Source of the DNA: Bacteroidota bacterium
GTDB lineage: Bacteria; Bacteroidota; Bacteroidia; Flavobacteriales_F; PHOS-HE28
Assembly (NCBI GenBank): GCA_023428865.1
Contig: JAEYWT010000369.1
Span: forward strand, 1 to 7,950
DNA length: 7,950 bases
Direction of reading: 5' to 3'
Positions 1 through 5,856 of this stretch are shown here, piece after piece; position 1 is the first letter of the stretch; each line of letters opens with the position of its first letter. Position numbers and translations under genes: made by a program. The notes beneath the pieces are model-generated. The model worked only from the letters and a program-made list of their open reading frames with translations, was not told the origin of the DNA and did not search any database.

Positions 1-1
1 T

Positions 2-142
2 CCCGAAGGTGGCGGGCTTATCCGCCCAGATGCGTTGGCCATCGGCTGGCTGCTCTGGCTGGTGCAGACCGTCGTGCTCATCGGCCTCGGGGGCCTATCG
101 CTACTTTTGGCCGCCCGGGATAGGAAAACCACCACCGCATGA
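2..142 (+). CDS. C-terminus of a membrane protein (partial; possibly a flippase-like/YbhN-type protein)
   Basis: An open frame enters from the left edge and ends at TGA 140-142, giving 46 visible residues that start PEGGGLIRPD and end ARDRKTTTA. Residues about 11-38 (ALAIGWLLWL through SLLLAA) form a hydrophobic stretch long enough for one transmembrane helix, followed by a short basic tail, as expected for the last helix of a polytopic inner-membrane protein. Its stop overlaps the rfaE2 start in an ATGA junction (139-142), so the two genes are probably co-transcribed and translationally coupled. From memory, in many flavobacteria the gene near radA at this place encodes a lysylphosphatidylglycerol-synthase-like/flippase-like membrane protein. 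The Pro-Gly-rich loop before the last helix is compatible with that, but too little is visible to name it. That this is a real gene end is well supported; the family is a guess. Confidence 0.6.
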   Translation, partial: PEGGGLIRPDALAIGWLLWLVQTVVLIGLGGLSLLLAARDRKTTTA

Positions 143-663
143 CAGCCGAGACCACCCCAGTGATCAATGACAAACCCGCCTCGGCGGACAAGCGCGTGAT
201 GGACCTGGTGCAGGTGCAACGCGCGGTGAACATCTGGCGCATGAAAGGCGACCGCATCGTGTTCACCAACGGGTGCTTCGACATTCTGCACCGCGGGCAT
301 GTGGAATACCTGCAAGAAGCCGCAGCCCTCGGCGATAGGTTGATCATCGGCCTCAACAGCGATGCCAGCGTTCGTCGTCTGGGGAAAGCAGCCGACCGCC
401 CTTTGAACGATGAGCAAAGCCGCGCCAAGGTGCTGAGTGCGTTGCGCTTGGTTGATGCCGTGGTGATCTTCGACCAGGACACACCGCTGGAACTGATCCA
501 GGCCATTGCACCCGAAGTACTGGTGAAAGGAGGCGATTGGACGGAAGATCGGATCGTGGGCGCCGAGGTGGTGAAGGCCCGTGGCGGCGAAGTGCGTTCG
601 CTGAAACTGGTGGATGGTTTCTCCACCACGGCGCTGATCGAGAAGATCCGTCATGGCAGCTAA
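139..663 (+). CDS. rfaE2: D-glycero-beta-D-manno-heptose 1-phosphate adenylyltransferase (RfaE2)
   Basis: This is a 174-residue nucleotidyltransferase of the cytidylyltransferase-like fold. It carries out the last step of ADP-heptose synthesis (heptose-1-phosphate + ATP to ADP-heptose + PPi), which feeds LPS inner-core assembly in the cytoplasm. Visible signatures are the FTNGCFDILHRGH segment at 42-54, with the nucleotide-binding HxGH as HRGH 51-54; GLNSDASVRRL at 71-81; the LVKGGDW stretch at 128-134; and the FSTT loop at 161-164 before the C-terminal helix. The length equals the adenylyltransferase half of the fused enzyme HldE, so this organism uses the split form; the kinase partner (RfaE1/HldA-like) is not in the window. 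About 20 extra N-terminal residues precede the conserved domain, but the ATGA overlap with the upstream gene supports this start. The 3' end overlaps radA by 11 nt. Confidence 0.93.
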   Translation: MTAETTPVINDKPASADKRVMDLVQVQRAVNIWRMKGDRIVFTNGCFDILHRGHVEYLQEAAALGDRLIIGLNSDASVRRLGKAADRPLNDEQSRAKVLSALRLVDAVVIFDQDTPLELIQAIAPEVLVKGGDWTEDRIVGAEVVKARGGEVRSLKLVDGFSTTALIEKIRHGS

Positions 664-2032
664 GCTGCGCTCCAAGTTCGTTTGCCAGAACTGCGGCAGC
701 AGTTACCCCCAGTGGCTTGGGCAATGCACGCAGTGCAAAGAATGGAACACCCTTGTGGAAGAAGTGGTGGACCGTGTTGAAGAGAAACGTGGAACACCGG
801 CCAGCATCAAGAGCAGGCATCCTGTACCGGTTCCCATCGATGCCATTCCTGCGCAGGATGGTCCGCGGATCGCATTGAGCGACAAAGAACTCTCGCGTGT
901 ACTTGGTGGTGGTCTCGTGGCTGGCAGCATGATCCTGCTCGGTGGCGAACCCGGAATCGGTAAAAGCACCCTGCTCCTGCAAACCGCCTTGCGTAATCCG
1001 CACCTGAAAACACTTTACGTGAGCGGTGAGGAGAGCGAGCATCAGGTGAAGATGCGCGCGGAACGCTTGGAAGCCACACGGGCCAGGCAGAGCGCCAACA
1101 GCTGCTACGTACTTACCGAAACGAACACGCAGAACATCTTCAAACACATCGAAGCACTGCAGCCCGGGCTGGTCGTGATCGACAGTGTGCAGACCTTGCA
1201 TACCGCGGTGCTTGATGCTAGCCCGGGCAGTGTGGGCCAAGTGCGCGAGTGTACCTCTGAGCTGATGCGTTTCGCGAAGACCACGGGCATTCCCATGGTG
1301 TTGATCGGCCATATCACCAAGGATGGCTTCATCGCCGGGCCGAAGGTGTTGGAGCACATGGTGGATTGTGTGCTGCAGTTCGAAGGTGACCGCGACCACG
1401 CCTACCGCCTGCTTCGCCCGCTTAAGAACCGCTTCGGTAGCACCAACGAATTGGGCATCTACGAAATGCAGGGCAGCGGCCTGGCCGAAGTGGAAGACCC
1501 AAGCCAGGTGTTGCTTGGCCGTCGCGAAGAACGACCCAGCGGAGTTGTGGTGGCTGCCACGATGGAAGGCATGCGCCCCTTGCTGATCGAAGTACAGGCC
1601 TTGGTGAGCAGTGCCGTGTATGGCACACCGCAACGCAGTTCAACCGGATTCGATCTGCGCCGTTTGAACATGTTGTTGGCGGTGATGGAGAAACGCTGCG
1701 GCTTCCGGCTGGGCCAGAAGGATGTGTTCCTCAACCTTGCCGGCGGTTTTCGTGTGGAGGAACCGGCGATCGACCTAGCCGTGGTGTGTGCGGTGCTTAG
1801 CAGCAATGCCGATATCGCTGTGCCCATGGATGTGTGCTTTGCTGGCGAAGTGGGCTTGACAGGCGAGATACGACCCGTAACGCGTACCGAGCAGCGCATC
1901 GCCGAAGCAGCCAAGTTGGGCTTCGCGCGGATCTTCGTTCCGAAGGGCACCAAGGGTATCGCACCGGTGAAGGGTATCGACGTGGTACAAGTGGGCCAGG
2001 TAAGCGAGGTGCTCGGCCACTTGTTCGGCTGA
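653..2032 (+). CDS. radA: DNA repair protein RadA (Sms)
   Basis: A 459-residue RadA/Sms, the usual length for this family. RadA is a RecA-like hexameric ATPase that drives branch migration during homologous recombination and repair in the cytoplasm. All hallmarks are present: an N-terminal C4 zinc finger (C11, C14, C25, C28), the Walker A loop GEPGIGKST at 98-106, a Walker B strand LVVID at 173-177, the RadA-specific KNRFG motif at 258-262, and a C-terminal Lon-protease-like domain from about 290 on. In RadA that domain acts as a DNA-binding scaffold, not a protease. The start lies inside the end of rfaE2; residues 1-14 match the typical RadA opening (MAxKxxxxFVCxxCG), so the start is secure. 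A purine run GAGAAGA about 6 nt upstream is a weak ribosome-binding candidate, and coupling with rfaE2 is likely. The stop directly abuts the stop of the convergent flavoprotein gene. Confidence 0.97.
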   Translation: MAAKLRSKFVCQNCGSSYPQWLGQCTQCKEWNTLVEEVVDRVEEKRGTPASIKSRHPVPVPIDAIPAQDGPRIALSDKELSRVLGGGLVAGSMILLGGEPGIGKSTLLLQTALRNPHLKTLYVSGEESEHQVKMRAERLEATRARQSANSCYVLTETNTQNIFKHIEALQPGLVVIDSVQTLHTAVLDASPGSVGQVRECTSELMRFAKTTGIPMVLIGHITKDGFIAGPKVLEHMVDCVLQFEGDRDHAYRLLRPLKNRFGSTNELGIYEMQGSGLAEVEDPSQVLLGRREERPSGVVVAATMEGMRPLLIEVQALVSSAVYGTPQRSSTGFDLRRLNMLLAVMEKRCGFRLGQKDVFLNLAGGFRVEEPAIDLAVVCAVLSSNADIAVPMDVCFAGEVGLTGEIRPVTRTEQRIAEAAKLGFARIFVPKGTKGIAPVKGIDVVQVGQVSEVLGHLFG

Positions 2033-3226
2033 TCACCTTCTGCTCAGCATGCCTTGTGCCGAGCAAAAGCCGGTGGTAAAGGCACCTTGCAACAGGAAAC
2101 CTCCTGTAGGCGCATCCCAATCCACCATTTCGCCAGCCACGAAGAGGTGCGGATATTCCTTCAACGACAGGTCTTCGTTCAGCTCATTCATCGGGATGCC
2201 ACCAGCTGTACTGATCGCCTCTTCGATGGGGCGGAGCGCATGGATCGGTACATGTACCTTCTTGACGTCGTTTGCGAGGGAACGGCCATCGAGGTAACGC
2301 TCCAATGGCGTGAATGCTTTCAGTAAAGCCAATGCAGGGCGTTCCAGTCGCAGTGCCGCGGTTCGTTCTTTCCAGGCCGCATCCTGCAATTTCGCGGTAA
2401 TGTTCTCTATGGATAGGTCGGGCTTGAGGTCGATGATGAGCTGTGCCTCACCAGAAGCCGCAAGCTGCTCGCGAACCTGTGGAACAACAGGGTAGATCGC
2501 ATTGCCTTCCAGACCGTACTCGGTTATGGTGAGTTCGCCGCGTCTGATCTTGCCACCACCTCCCACTGCGATGTTCTTCAACGGCTTGCCGAAATGTGGG
2601 CGCAGGCTTTCGGGCATCTTCGCCATAACACCACAGTTACTGGCTTGGAGACCTTGTACCTGAACACCAATGGACGTGAACGCCGTTGTCCATTCGCCGG
2701 TGGATCCTGTCTTCGGCCAAGATGCTCCACCAAGTGCGAAGAGGTAGGCATCGGCTTGGATGGCGGATCGCTCGGGACCGGATGCGATGATCGGTCGCAC
2801 CTCACCGTCGAATGCGATGAACCGATGATCGGTATGGATGCGCACACCTTTGCTCTTAACGGCATCGGTGATGGCCTTGAGCACTTCGGCCGGTTTTATG
2901 CCCCGCTCCGGAAAAACACGCCCGCTGGTTCCGACGAAGGTGGGTACACCGATCGTTGCGAGCCATTCGCGCAGCTGCGATGGCCCGAACGTATCGAGCA
3001 TCGGCTTCAGCGCTTCCGGCGGTGTGTATTGCGTGAATAGAGCCTCACCCGTGGCACTGTTGGTGATATTGAGCCCGCCATCACCAGCCACCAAGAATTT
3101 GCGGCCGAGGTTGCGGCCTTGCTCGTAGAGATCGACCTGGGCATGATCGGCCAGGAAGTAGGCCGCGATCATCCCCGCAGGTCCACCCCCAATGATCGCC
3201 AGCTGCGGGCGTGGCGCAGGTTTCAT
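2033..3226 (-). CDS. FAD-dependent oxidoreductase of the HI0933/BaiN superfamily (TIGR03862-like flavoprotein)
   Basis: A 397-residue flavoprotein. Near the N-terminus it has a Rossmann dinucleotide-binding motif, AIIGGGPAG, with GGGPAG at 13-18. This is followed by the superfamily signature KFLVAGDGGLNITN and a second conserved stretch, GRVFPERGIKPAEVL. The C-terminus (about 365-386: GEMVDWDAPTGG then FLLQGAFTTG) closes the FAD site and resembles the uncharacterised PP_4765-type subgroup (TIGR03862) more than classic YhiN. Family members bind FAD; the physiological substrate is not known, and BaiN-type bile-acid chemistry should not be assumed. An in-frame ATG at 3268 would add 14 residues (including CRRVV), but the ATG at 3226 is preferred: it puts GGGPAG at the usual distance from the N-terminus and makes an exact ATGA overlap with the stop of the upstream serine hydrolase gene. 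Probably the second gene of that operon and translated by coupling. Confidence 0.88.
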   Translation of the reverse strand: MKPAPRPQLAIIGGGPAGMIAAYFLADHAQVDLYEQGRNLGRKFLVAGDGGLNITNSATGEALFTQYTPPEALKPMLDTFGPSQLREWLATIGVPTFVGTSGRVFPERGIKPAEVLKAITDAVKSKGVRIHTDHRFIAFDGEVRPIIASGPERSAIQADAYLFALGGASWPKTGSTGEWTTAFTSIGVQVQGLQASNCGVMAKMPESLRPHFGKPLKNIAVGGGGKIRRGELTITEYGLEGNAIYPVVPQVREQLAASGEAQLIIDLKPDLSIENITAKLQDAAWKERTAALRLERPALALLKAFTPLERYLDGRSLANDVKKVHVPIHALRPIEEAISTAGGIPMNELNEDLSLKEYPHLFVAGEMVDWDAPTGGFLLQGAFTTGFCSAQGMLSRR

Positions 3227-4338
3227 TCCGGGTACAACTCGGCGACATTTCGGAACACGTGGGGCCATGCAACACCCCCGACCTTTTTCCCCAGCCGCAC
3301 CATGACCAACTCGCGCGCGGGGTCGACGTAGACGAACTGACCAAGTATACCCTGGGCCATGAAATCGCCTTCACCTGAGGGCAACCACCATTGATACTGA
3401 TAACGTGCGGCGCTTCCGTTGGTGGTGTCTACAGCTGTGCTCTTCTGCACCCATGCTGCAGGTAACAACTGTTCGCCGTTCCATTCACCTTGGTGCAGGT
3501 AAAGTGAGCCCAACTTGGCGAAGTCGCGAGCCGGTGCGTTGATGCAACAGAAGGTCTTTTCGATACCACCCTTCTTCCGGTCTATGCTCCACGAGGAAGG
3601 GTACTCCATACCAAGCGGTGTCCAGATACGCTGTTGTAGATACTCGGTGATGGTGCGTTGATCCCCTTTCGCACGTAAAGCCCGTTCGAGGATGAGGCCT
3701 AATAGCTGGCTATTCCCGCTTGCGTACGCGAACCGCTCGCCGGGTGCGCGCTTCAGCTTCATGCGTTCCATGTATCGGTACAAGTTGCGGCCGTAGTAGT
3801 AACGTGCTGCGGTACCGAAAGGGTTCACATAACTCTCTTCGAAATCCAATCCGCTGGTCATTTGTAGCACATGCTCGATGGTGACCTTATCGAAGCCGTT
3901 CTTCTTCAATTCCGGGACGAAGTCGCTTACCGGTTGGTCTACACTAGCGATGAAACCGTCTTCAATGGCACAGCCGATAAGTATGCTCATGACGCTCTTG
4001 GCCATGGAGAACGAGGTGTGGATCCGTGAGGCGTCGTAGCCTTTGAAGTAGCGCTCGTAAACGATGGTGTCGCGATGGATGATGAGGAAAGCCACCGTGG
4101 CATGCTCGGCGAGGAACGTATCGAAAGCCGACTCCTTCTCGCCTACCTTGATGGTCTTGGGGCCCATTTCTGCCACCGAGGTCGCATAAGCATATGGCTT
4201 GGCAGCCGGTTGCAAAGCCCTAGAAGGGAACTTCCGGTGATCCCGCGTGTCGGCGAAATTGTAAACTAAAAAGCGGCCTACGGTGCAGCTACCAAAAAGC
4301 AGACAGCATAAGAACAGGATGAGGCTACGCGCGGGCAT
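3223..4338 (-). CDS. Lipoprotein serine hydrolase, class C beta-lactamase fold (6-aminohexanoate-dimer hydrolase/esterase-like)
   Basis: A 371-residue penicillin-recognising-enzyme-type hydrolase. The N-terminus is a lipoprotein signal: basic MPAR, a hydrophobic core, and a lipobox-like FGSC giving Cys18 as the likely lipidated residue, so the mature protein should sit in the periplasm or outer membrane. The catalytic SxxK motif is SMAK at 111-114 (nucleophile S111, base K114); the second motif is Y205-A-S207 within FAYASGN; and a third-motif region GILGQFVYVDP (330-340) occupies the place of the KTG/HxG box. The H156-x-L-x-M-T-S-G163 stretch is typical of the family. This motif set matches the NylB/EstB-like hydrolases better than true beta-lactamases or PBPs; the substrate is unknown. 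It overlaps the downstream flavoprotein gene by 4 nt. There is no Shine-Dalgarno, but a TACCTTGC sequence sits 4 nt before the ATG, mirroring the promoter of the divergent gene. Confidence 0.88.
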   Translation of the reverse strand: MPARSLILFLCCLLFGSCTVGRFLVYNFADTRDHRKFPSRALQPAAKPYAYATSVAEMGPKTIKVGEKESAFDTFLAEHATVAFLIIHRDTIVYERYFKGYDASRIHTSFSMAKSVMSILIGCAIEDGFIASVDQPVSDFVPELKKNGFDKVTIEHVLQMTSGLDFEESYVNPFGTAARYYYGRNLYRYMERMKLKRAPGERFAYASGNSQLLGLILERALRAKGDQRTITEYLQQRIWTPLGMEYPSSWSIDRKKGGIEKTFCCINAPARDFAKLGSLYLHQGEWNGEQLLPAAWVQKSTAVDTTNGSAARYQYQWWLPSGEGDFMAQGILGQFVYVDPARELVMVRLGKKVGGVAWPHVFRNVAELYPE

Positions 4339-4342
4339 GCCA

Positions 4343-4350
4343 GCAAGGTA
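4343..4350 (-). promoter_or_regulatory. Possible degenerate -7 box for the serine hydrolase operon
   Basis: On the minus strand, TACCTTGC lies exactly 4 nt before the ATG at 4338 (TACCTTGC-TGGC-ATG). The divergent gene has TACCTTTG-CGGC-ATG with the same 4-nt spacing. The Bacteroidetes -7 consensus is TAnnTTTG, so this copy loses one T of the TTTG core. No convincing -33 TTG sits at the expected distance. If it works, the operon mRNA would be leaderless or nearly so. The similarity may also be chance. Confidence 0.3.
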
Positions 4351-4380
4351 GGCAGCGCAACGCTCTTCCAGACACGAGTG

Positions 4381-4386
4381 GTATGC
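4381..4386 (+). promoter_or_regulatory. Extra GTATGC half-site in the divergent intergenic region
   Basis: The hexamer GTATGC repeats the arm of the inverted repeat at 4445-4458. It lies about 30 nt upstream of the putative minus-strand -7 box, a place where a regulator could affect the serine hydrolase operon. A single hexamer can easily recur by chance; its only support is that it shares an intergenic region with the palindrome. Confidence 0.2.
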
Positions 4387-4414
4387 GGCGCGGACAGATC
4401 GTTAAAACTTCACA

Positions 4415-4431
4415 TTATCAAGCAGTTATCA
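4415..4431. repeat. TTATCA direct repeat, one helical turn apart
   Basis: Two identical TTATCA hexamers (4415-4420 and 4426-4431) are separated by 5 nt, so their starts are 11 bp apart. They would face the same side of the DNA helix. They lie in the AT-rich part of the divergent intergenic region, just upstream of the TTG at 4437-4439. Such spacing suits tandem activator half-sites upstream of a promoter, but low local complexity makes coincidence quite possible. Confidence 0.25.
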
Positions 4432-4436
4432 TCTTC

Positions 4437-4472
4437 TTGAAATAGTATGCACGCATACCAAGATTACCTTTG
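4437..4472 (+). promoter_or_regulatory. Bacteroidetes-type promoter for the small alpha/beta protein gene
   Basis: TACCTTTG at 4465-4472 is a perfect match to the Bacteroidetes -7 element TAnnTTTG. A TTG at 4437-4439 could be the -33 element, although the 25-nt spacing is a little longer than usually described for this group. Transcription from such a box is expected to start a few nucleotides downstream, that is at or next to the ATG at 4477, so the mRNA would be leaderless. This argues against the in-frame ATG at 4447, which lies upstream of the box. Confidence 0.65.
4445..4458. promoter_or_regulatory. Candidate operator: 14-bp inverted repeat within the promoter
   Basis: GTATGC-AC-GCATAC is a perfect inverted repeat with 6-bp arms and a 2-bp spacer. 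It lies between the candidate -33 TTG (4437-4439) and the -7 box (4465-4472), exactly where a dimeric repressor would block RNA polymerase. A third copy of the arm occurs at 4381-4386. The arms are short for an RNA hairpin and the site would be upstream of the expected transcription start, so a DNA-binding protein is the more likely reader. The regulator is unknown. Confidence 0.4.
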
Positions 4473-4476
4473 CGGC

Positions 4477-4893
4477 ATGAAAATAGAACGTCCAAACATG
4501 ATCGACACCCGATCCGCCACCTTGGAGCTGGTCTCCGATGCGCTGGTCGAGCTCCGATTCAAGCCGGATGTGAAGTTGGACGTGGAGGGGATGCGGCAGA
4601 TCATTCAAGCGAAACGCACCTTGATCGCAGGTCGGAACGTAGATGTGCTCGCCGTACTTCCGCCGGACCTGGATTTCGAGCTGAACATCCTGAGCCTCGA
4701 TCATAGCACGGTGGCCGGAGGTTGCACTGGTGCACGGCGCCTTGCCCTGGCGGCTCAGAGCACGTTCAACGAGCGGTTATCGGACATCTACTTCCGTTAC
4801 CACCCAAGGGTGAACGCCACAGGGATCTTCCTCACAGAAGAGGATGCCCGTAAATGGCTGACCACGAAGTTGCCCGAGCCGTCGGCTTCGTAG
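4477..4893 (+). CDS. Small alpha/beta protein of unknown function (STAS/SpoIIAA-like, DUF7793-like appearance)
   Basis: A 138-residue soluble protein with no signal peptide or membrane segment. The pattern is an initial strand pair (TLELVSDALVELRF, 14-28), a helix (DVEGMRQIIQAKRTLI, 35-50), a hydrophobic strand (VDVLAVLPP, 55-63), a helix around 82-100, an aromatic IYFRYHP segment (104-110), then a strand (GIFLT) and a last helix (EEDARKWLTTKL, 121-132). The strand-plus-EEDAxxWL ending is typical of small Bacteroidetes STAS-like proteins that I recall as DUF7793-like; this is resemblance, not an identified homology. I chose ATG 4477 because a good -7 box ends 4 nt upstream; ATG 4447 would lie upstream of the transcription start, and ATG 4498 remains possible. 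It is monocistronic: the serine hydrolase diverges from it, and the OmpA-family gene converges 3 nt after its stop. The promoter carries a palindrome, so expression may be controlled. Confidence 0.72.
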   Translation: MKIERPNMIDTRSATLELVSDALVELRFKPDVKLDVEGMRQIIQAKRTLIAGRNVDVLAVLPPDLDFELNILSLDHSTVAGGCTGARRLALAAQSTFNERLSDIYFRYHPRVNATGIFLTEEDARKWLTTKLPEPSAS

Positions 4894-4896
4894 CGA

Positions 4897-5856
4897 CTAT
4901 TCCTTCACGAGCTTGAAGAGCTCGTTCAGATCGGGGATCAGCACCACTTCGATGCGGCGGTTCTTCGCCTTGTCGTTGGGATCCACCGGCACGTATTCAC
5001 CACGACCTGCTGCGGTGATGCGCACGGGGTCGGTCTTGCTGCTTTCCTGCATGATGCGCACTACGCTGGTGGCGCGGGCAACACTCAGGTCCCAGTTGTC
5101 CTTGTAGGTGCTGCCAGCACCGATCTTATCGGTGTCGGTATGGCCTTCCACCAAAATGCTGAGGTCCTTCTCGTTCTCGATGGCTTTGGCCAACTTGGTG
5201 ATGGCCTCGCGCCCCTTGGTATCCACGGCAGCACTGCCGCTGGGGAAGAGCAATTTGTTGTCCATGCTCACATAGATGCGGCCGTTACGCTGCTCCACGG
5301 TTAGGCCCTTGCCTTCGAAACCGGAGAGGGCTTGACTTACGCGGTTCTTGAGGTCCTTCATGGCCGCATCCTTGGCGTCGATCTCGGCTTGCAACGAGGC
5401 GAGGGCCGCTTGTTTCTCGCCCACGCGCTTGGCCAAGGCGTTCACGCTATCCTCCTTGTTCTGGAGCGCCAGCCGCATGGATTCCAGGTCGGTGAGCAGC
5501 TTTCGGTTCTCACTGCTGTTCCCCGCCAGCAGCGCGTTGTACTTGCTCAGCAGCTCGTCGTTCAATGCGTTGATCTTGTCGTATTGCACGGTCATCTTGC
5601 GCAGTGAGGTGCCAAGGACGGTGGTGTCGCGCTCCAACTCACCAACCCGTTTGTTCAGGCCGGTGAGCTCTGCGCTCATCTCATCCATCCGCGTTTGGGC
5701 ATCAAGTGCCTTCTGGTTCGCAGCTTCGGCTTCCAACTGCAAGGCCTTGGCCCGGCGATCGGCCTCTTCGTATTTGCGGGCTGGCACACAGGCCACCAGT
5801 AGCAAGCCAAGGAGCAGTGGGGTGGTGGCAGTGAAGGAGAAGCGCGGCATCGGCAT
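4897..5856 (-). CDS. OmpA-family lipoprotein with long coiled coil and peptidoglycan-binding domain
   Basis: A 319-residue envelope protein in three parts. A lipoprotein signal ends in LLLVAC with Cys23 as the likely lipidated residue. Residues about 28-178 are charged, Ala/Leu/Glu-rich and heptad-like, and should form long coiled-coil helices. Residues about 188-307 are an OmpA C-terminal domain, with GHTDTD at 238-243, NWDLSVARA at 254-262, GRGEYVP at 284-290 and NRRIEVVL at 299-306. D241 and R260 correspond to the Asp/Arg pair that binds the diaminopimelate of peptidoglycan in OmpA-like domains, so binding should be intact. The likely role is anchoring the outer membrane to the cell wall, with the coiled coil as spacer or oligomerisation rod. 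There is no beta-barrel, so it is not an OmpA porin. Start 5856 is used; Met3 at 5850 is an alternative. The leader just before the start is A-rich (AAGAAAAAGTC), as often seen in Bacteroidetes. Confidence 0.92.
   Translation of the reverse strand: MPMPRFSFTATTPLLLGLLLVACVPARKYEEADRRAKALQLEAEAANQKALDAQTRMDEMSAELTGLNKRVGELERDTTVLGTSLRKMTVQYDKINALNDELLSKYNALLAGNSSENRKLLTDLESMRLALQNKEDSVNALAKRVGEKQAALASLQAEIDAKDAAMKDLKNRVSQALSGFEGKGLTVEQRNGRIYVSMDNKLLFPSGSAAVDTKGREAITKLAKAIENEKDLSILVEGHTDTDKIGAGSTYKDNWDLSVARATSVVRIMQESSKTDPVRITAAGRGEYVPVDPNDKAKNRRIEVVLIPDLNELFKLVKE

Noticed and set aside
353..1633. A 426-codon minus-strand open frame opposite rfaE2 and radA
   Set aside because: It is rich in His, Ala, Gln and Arg in no domain-like order and lies antisense to the strongly recognised RfaE2 and RadA. 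Long antisense frames are expected in GC-rich coding DNA.
1459..1953. A 164-codon minus-strand frame inside radA
   Set aside because: It is a shadow of the RadA Lon-like domain with low-complexity Ser/Thr/Arg composition.
2010..2065. Inverted repeat TGCTCGGC / GCCGAGCA around the radA end as a terminator
   Set aside because: The 8-bp arms are 40 nt apart and there is no T-run after the stem on either strand; competing short pairings exist inside the loop.
3227..3268. Longer N-terminus (ATG 3268) for the flavoprotein
   Set aside because: It adds 14 atypical residues ahead of the FAD motif, while ATG 3226 gives an exact ATGA coupling with the upstream stop.
4334..4341. GGCATGCC palindrome over the serine hydrolase start codon
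   Set aside because: Eight-base palindromes are common in GC-rich DNA, and it shares no arm sequence with the other candidate sites apart from GCAT.
4447..4476. Longer N-terminus (ATG 4447) for the small alpha/beta protein
   Set aside because: This ATG falls inside the inverted repeat and upstream of the -7 box, so it should not be in the mRNA; ATG 4477 follows the box directly.
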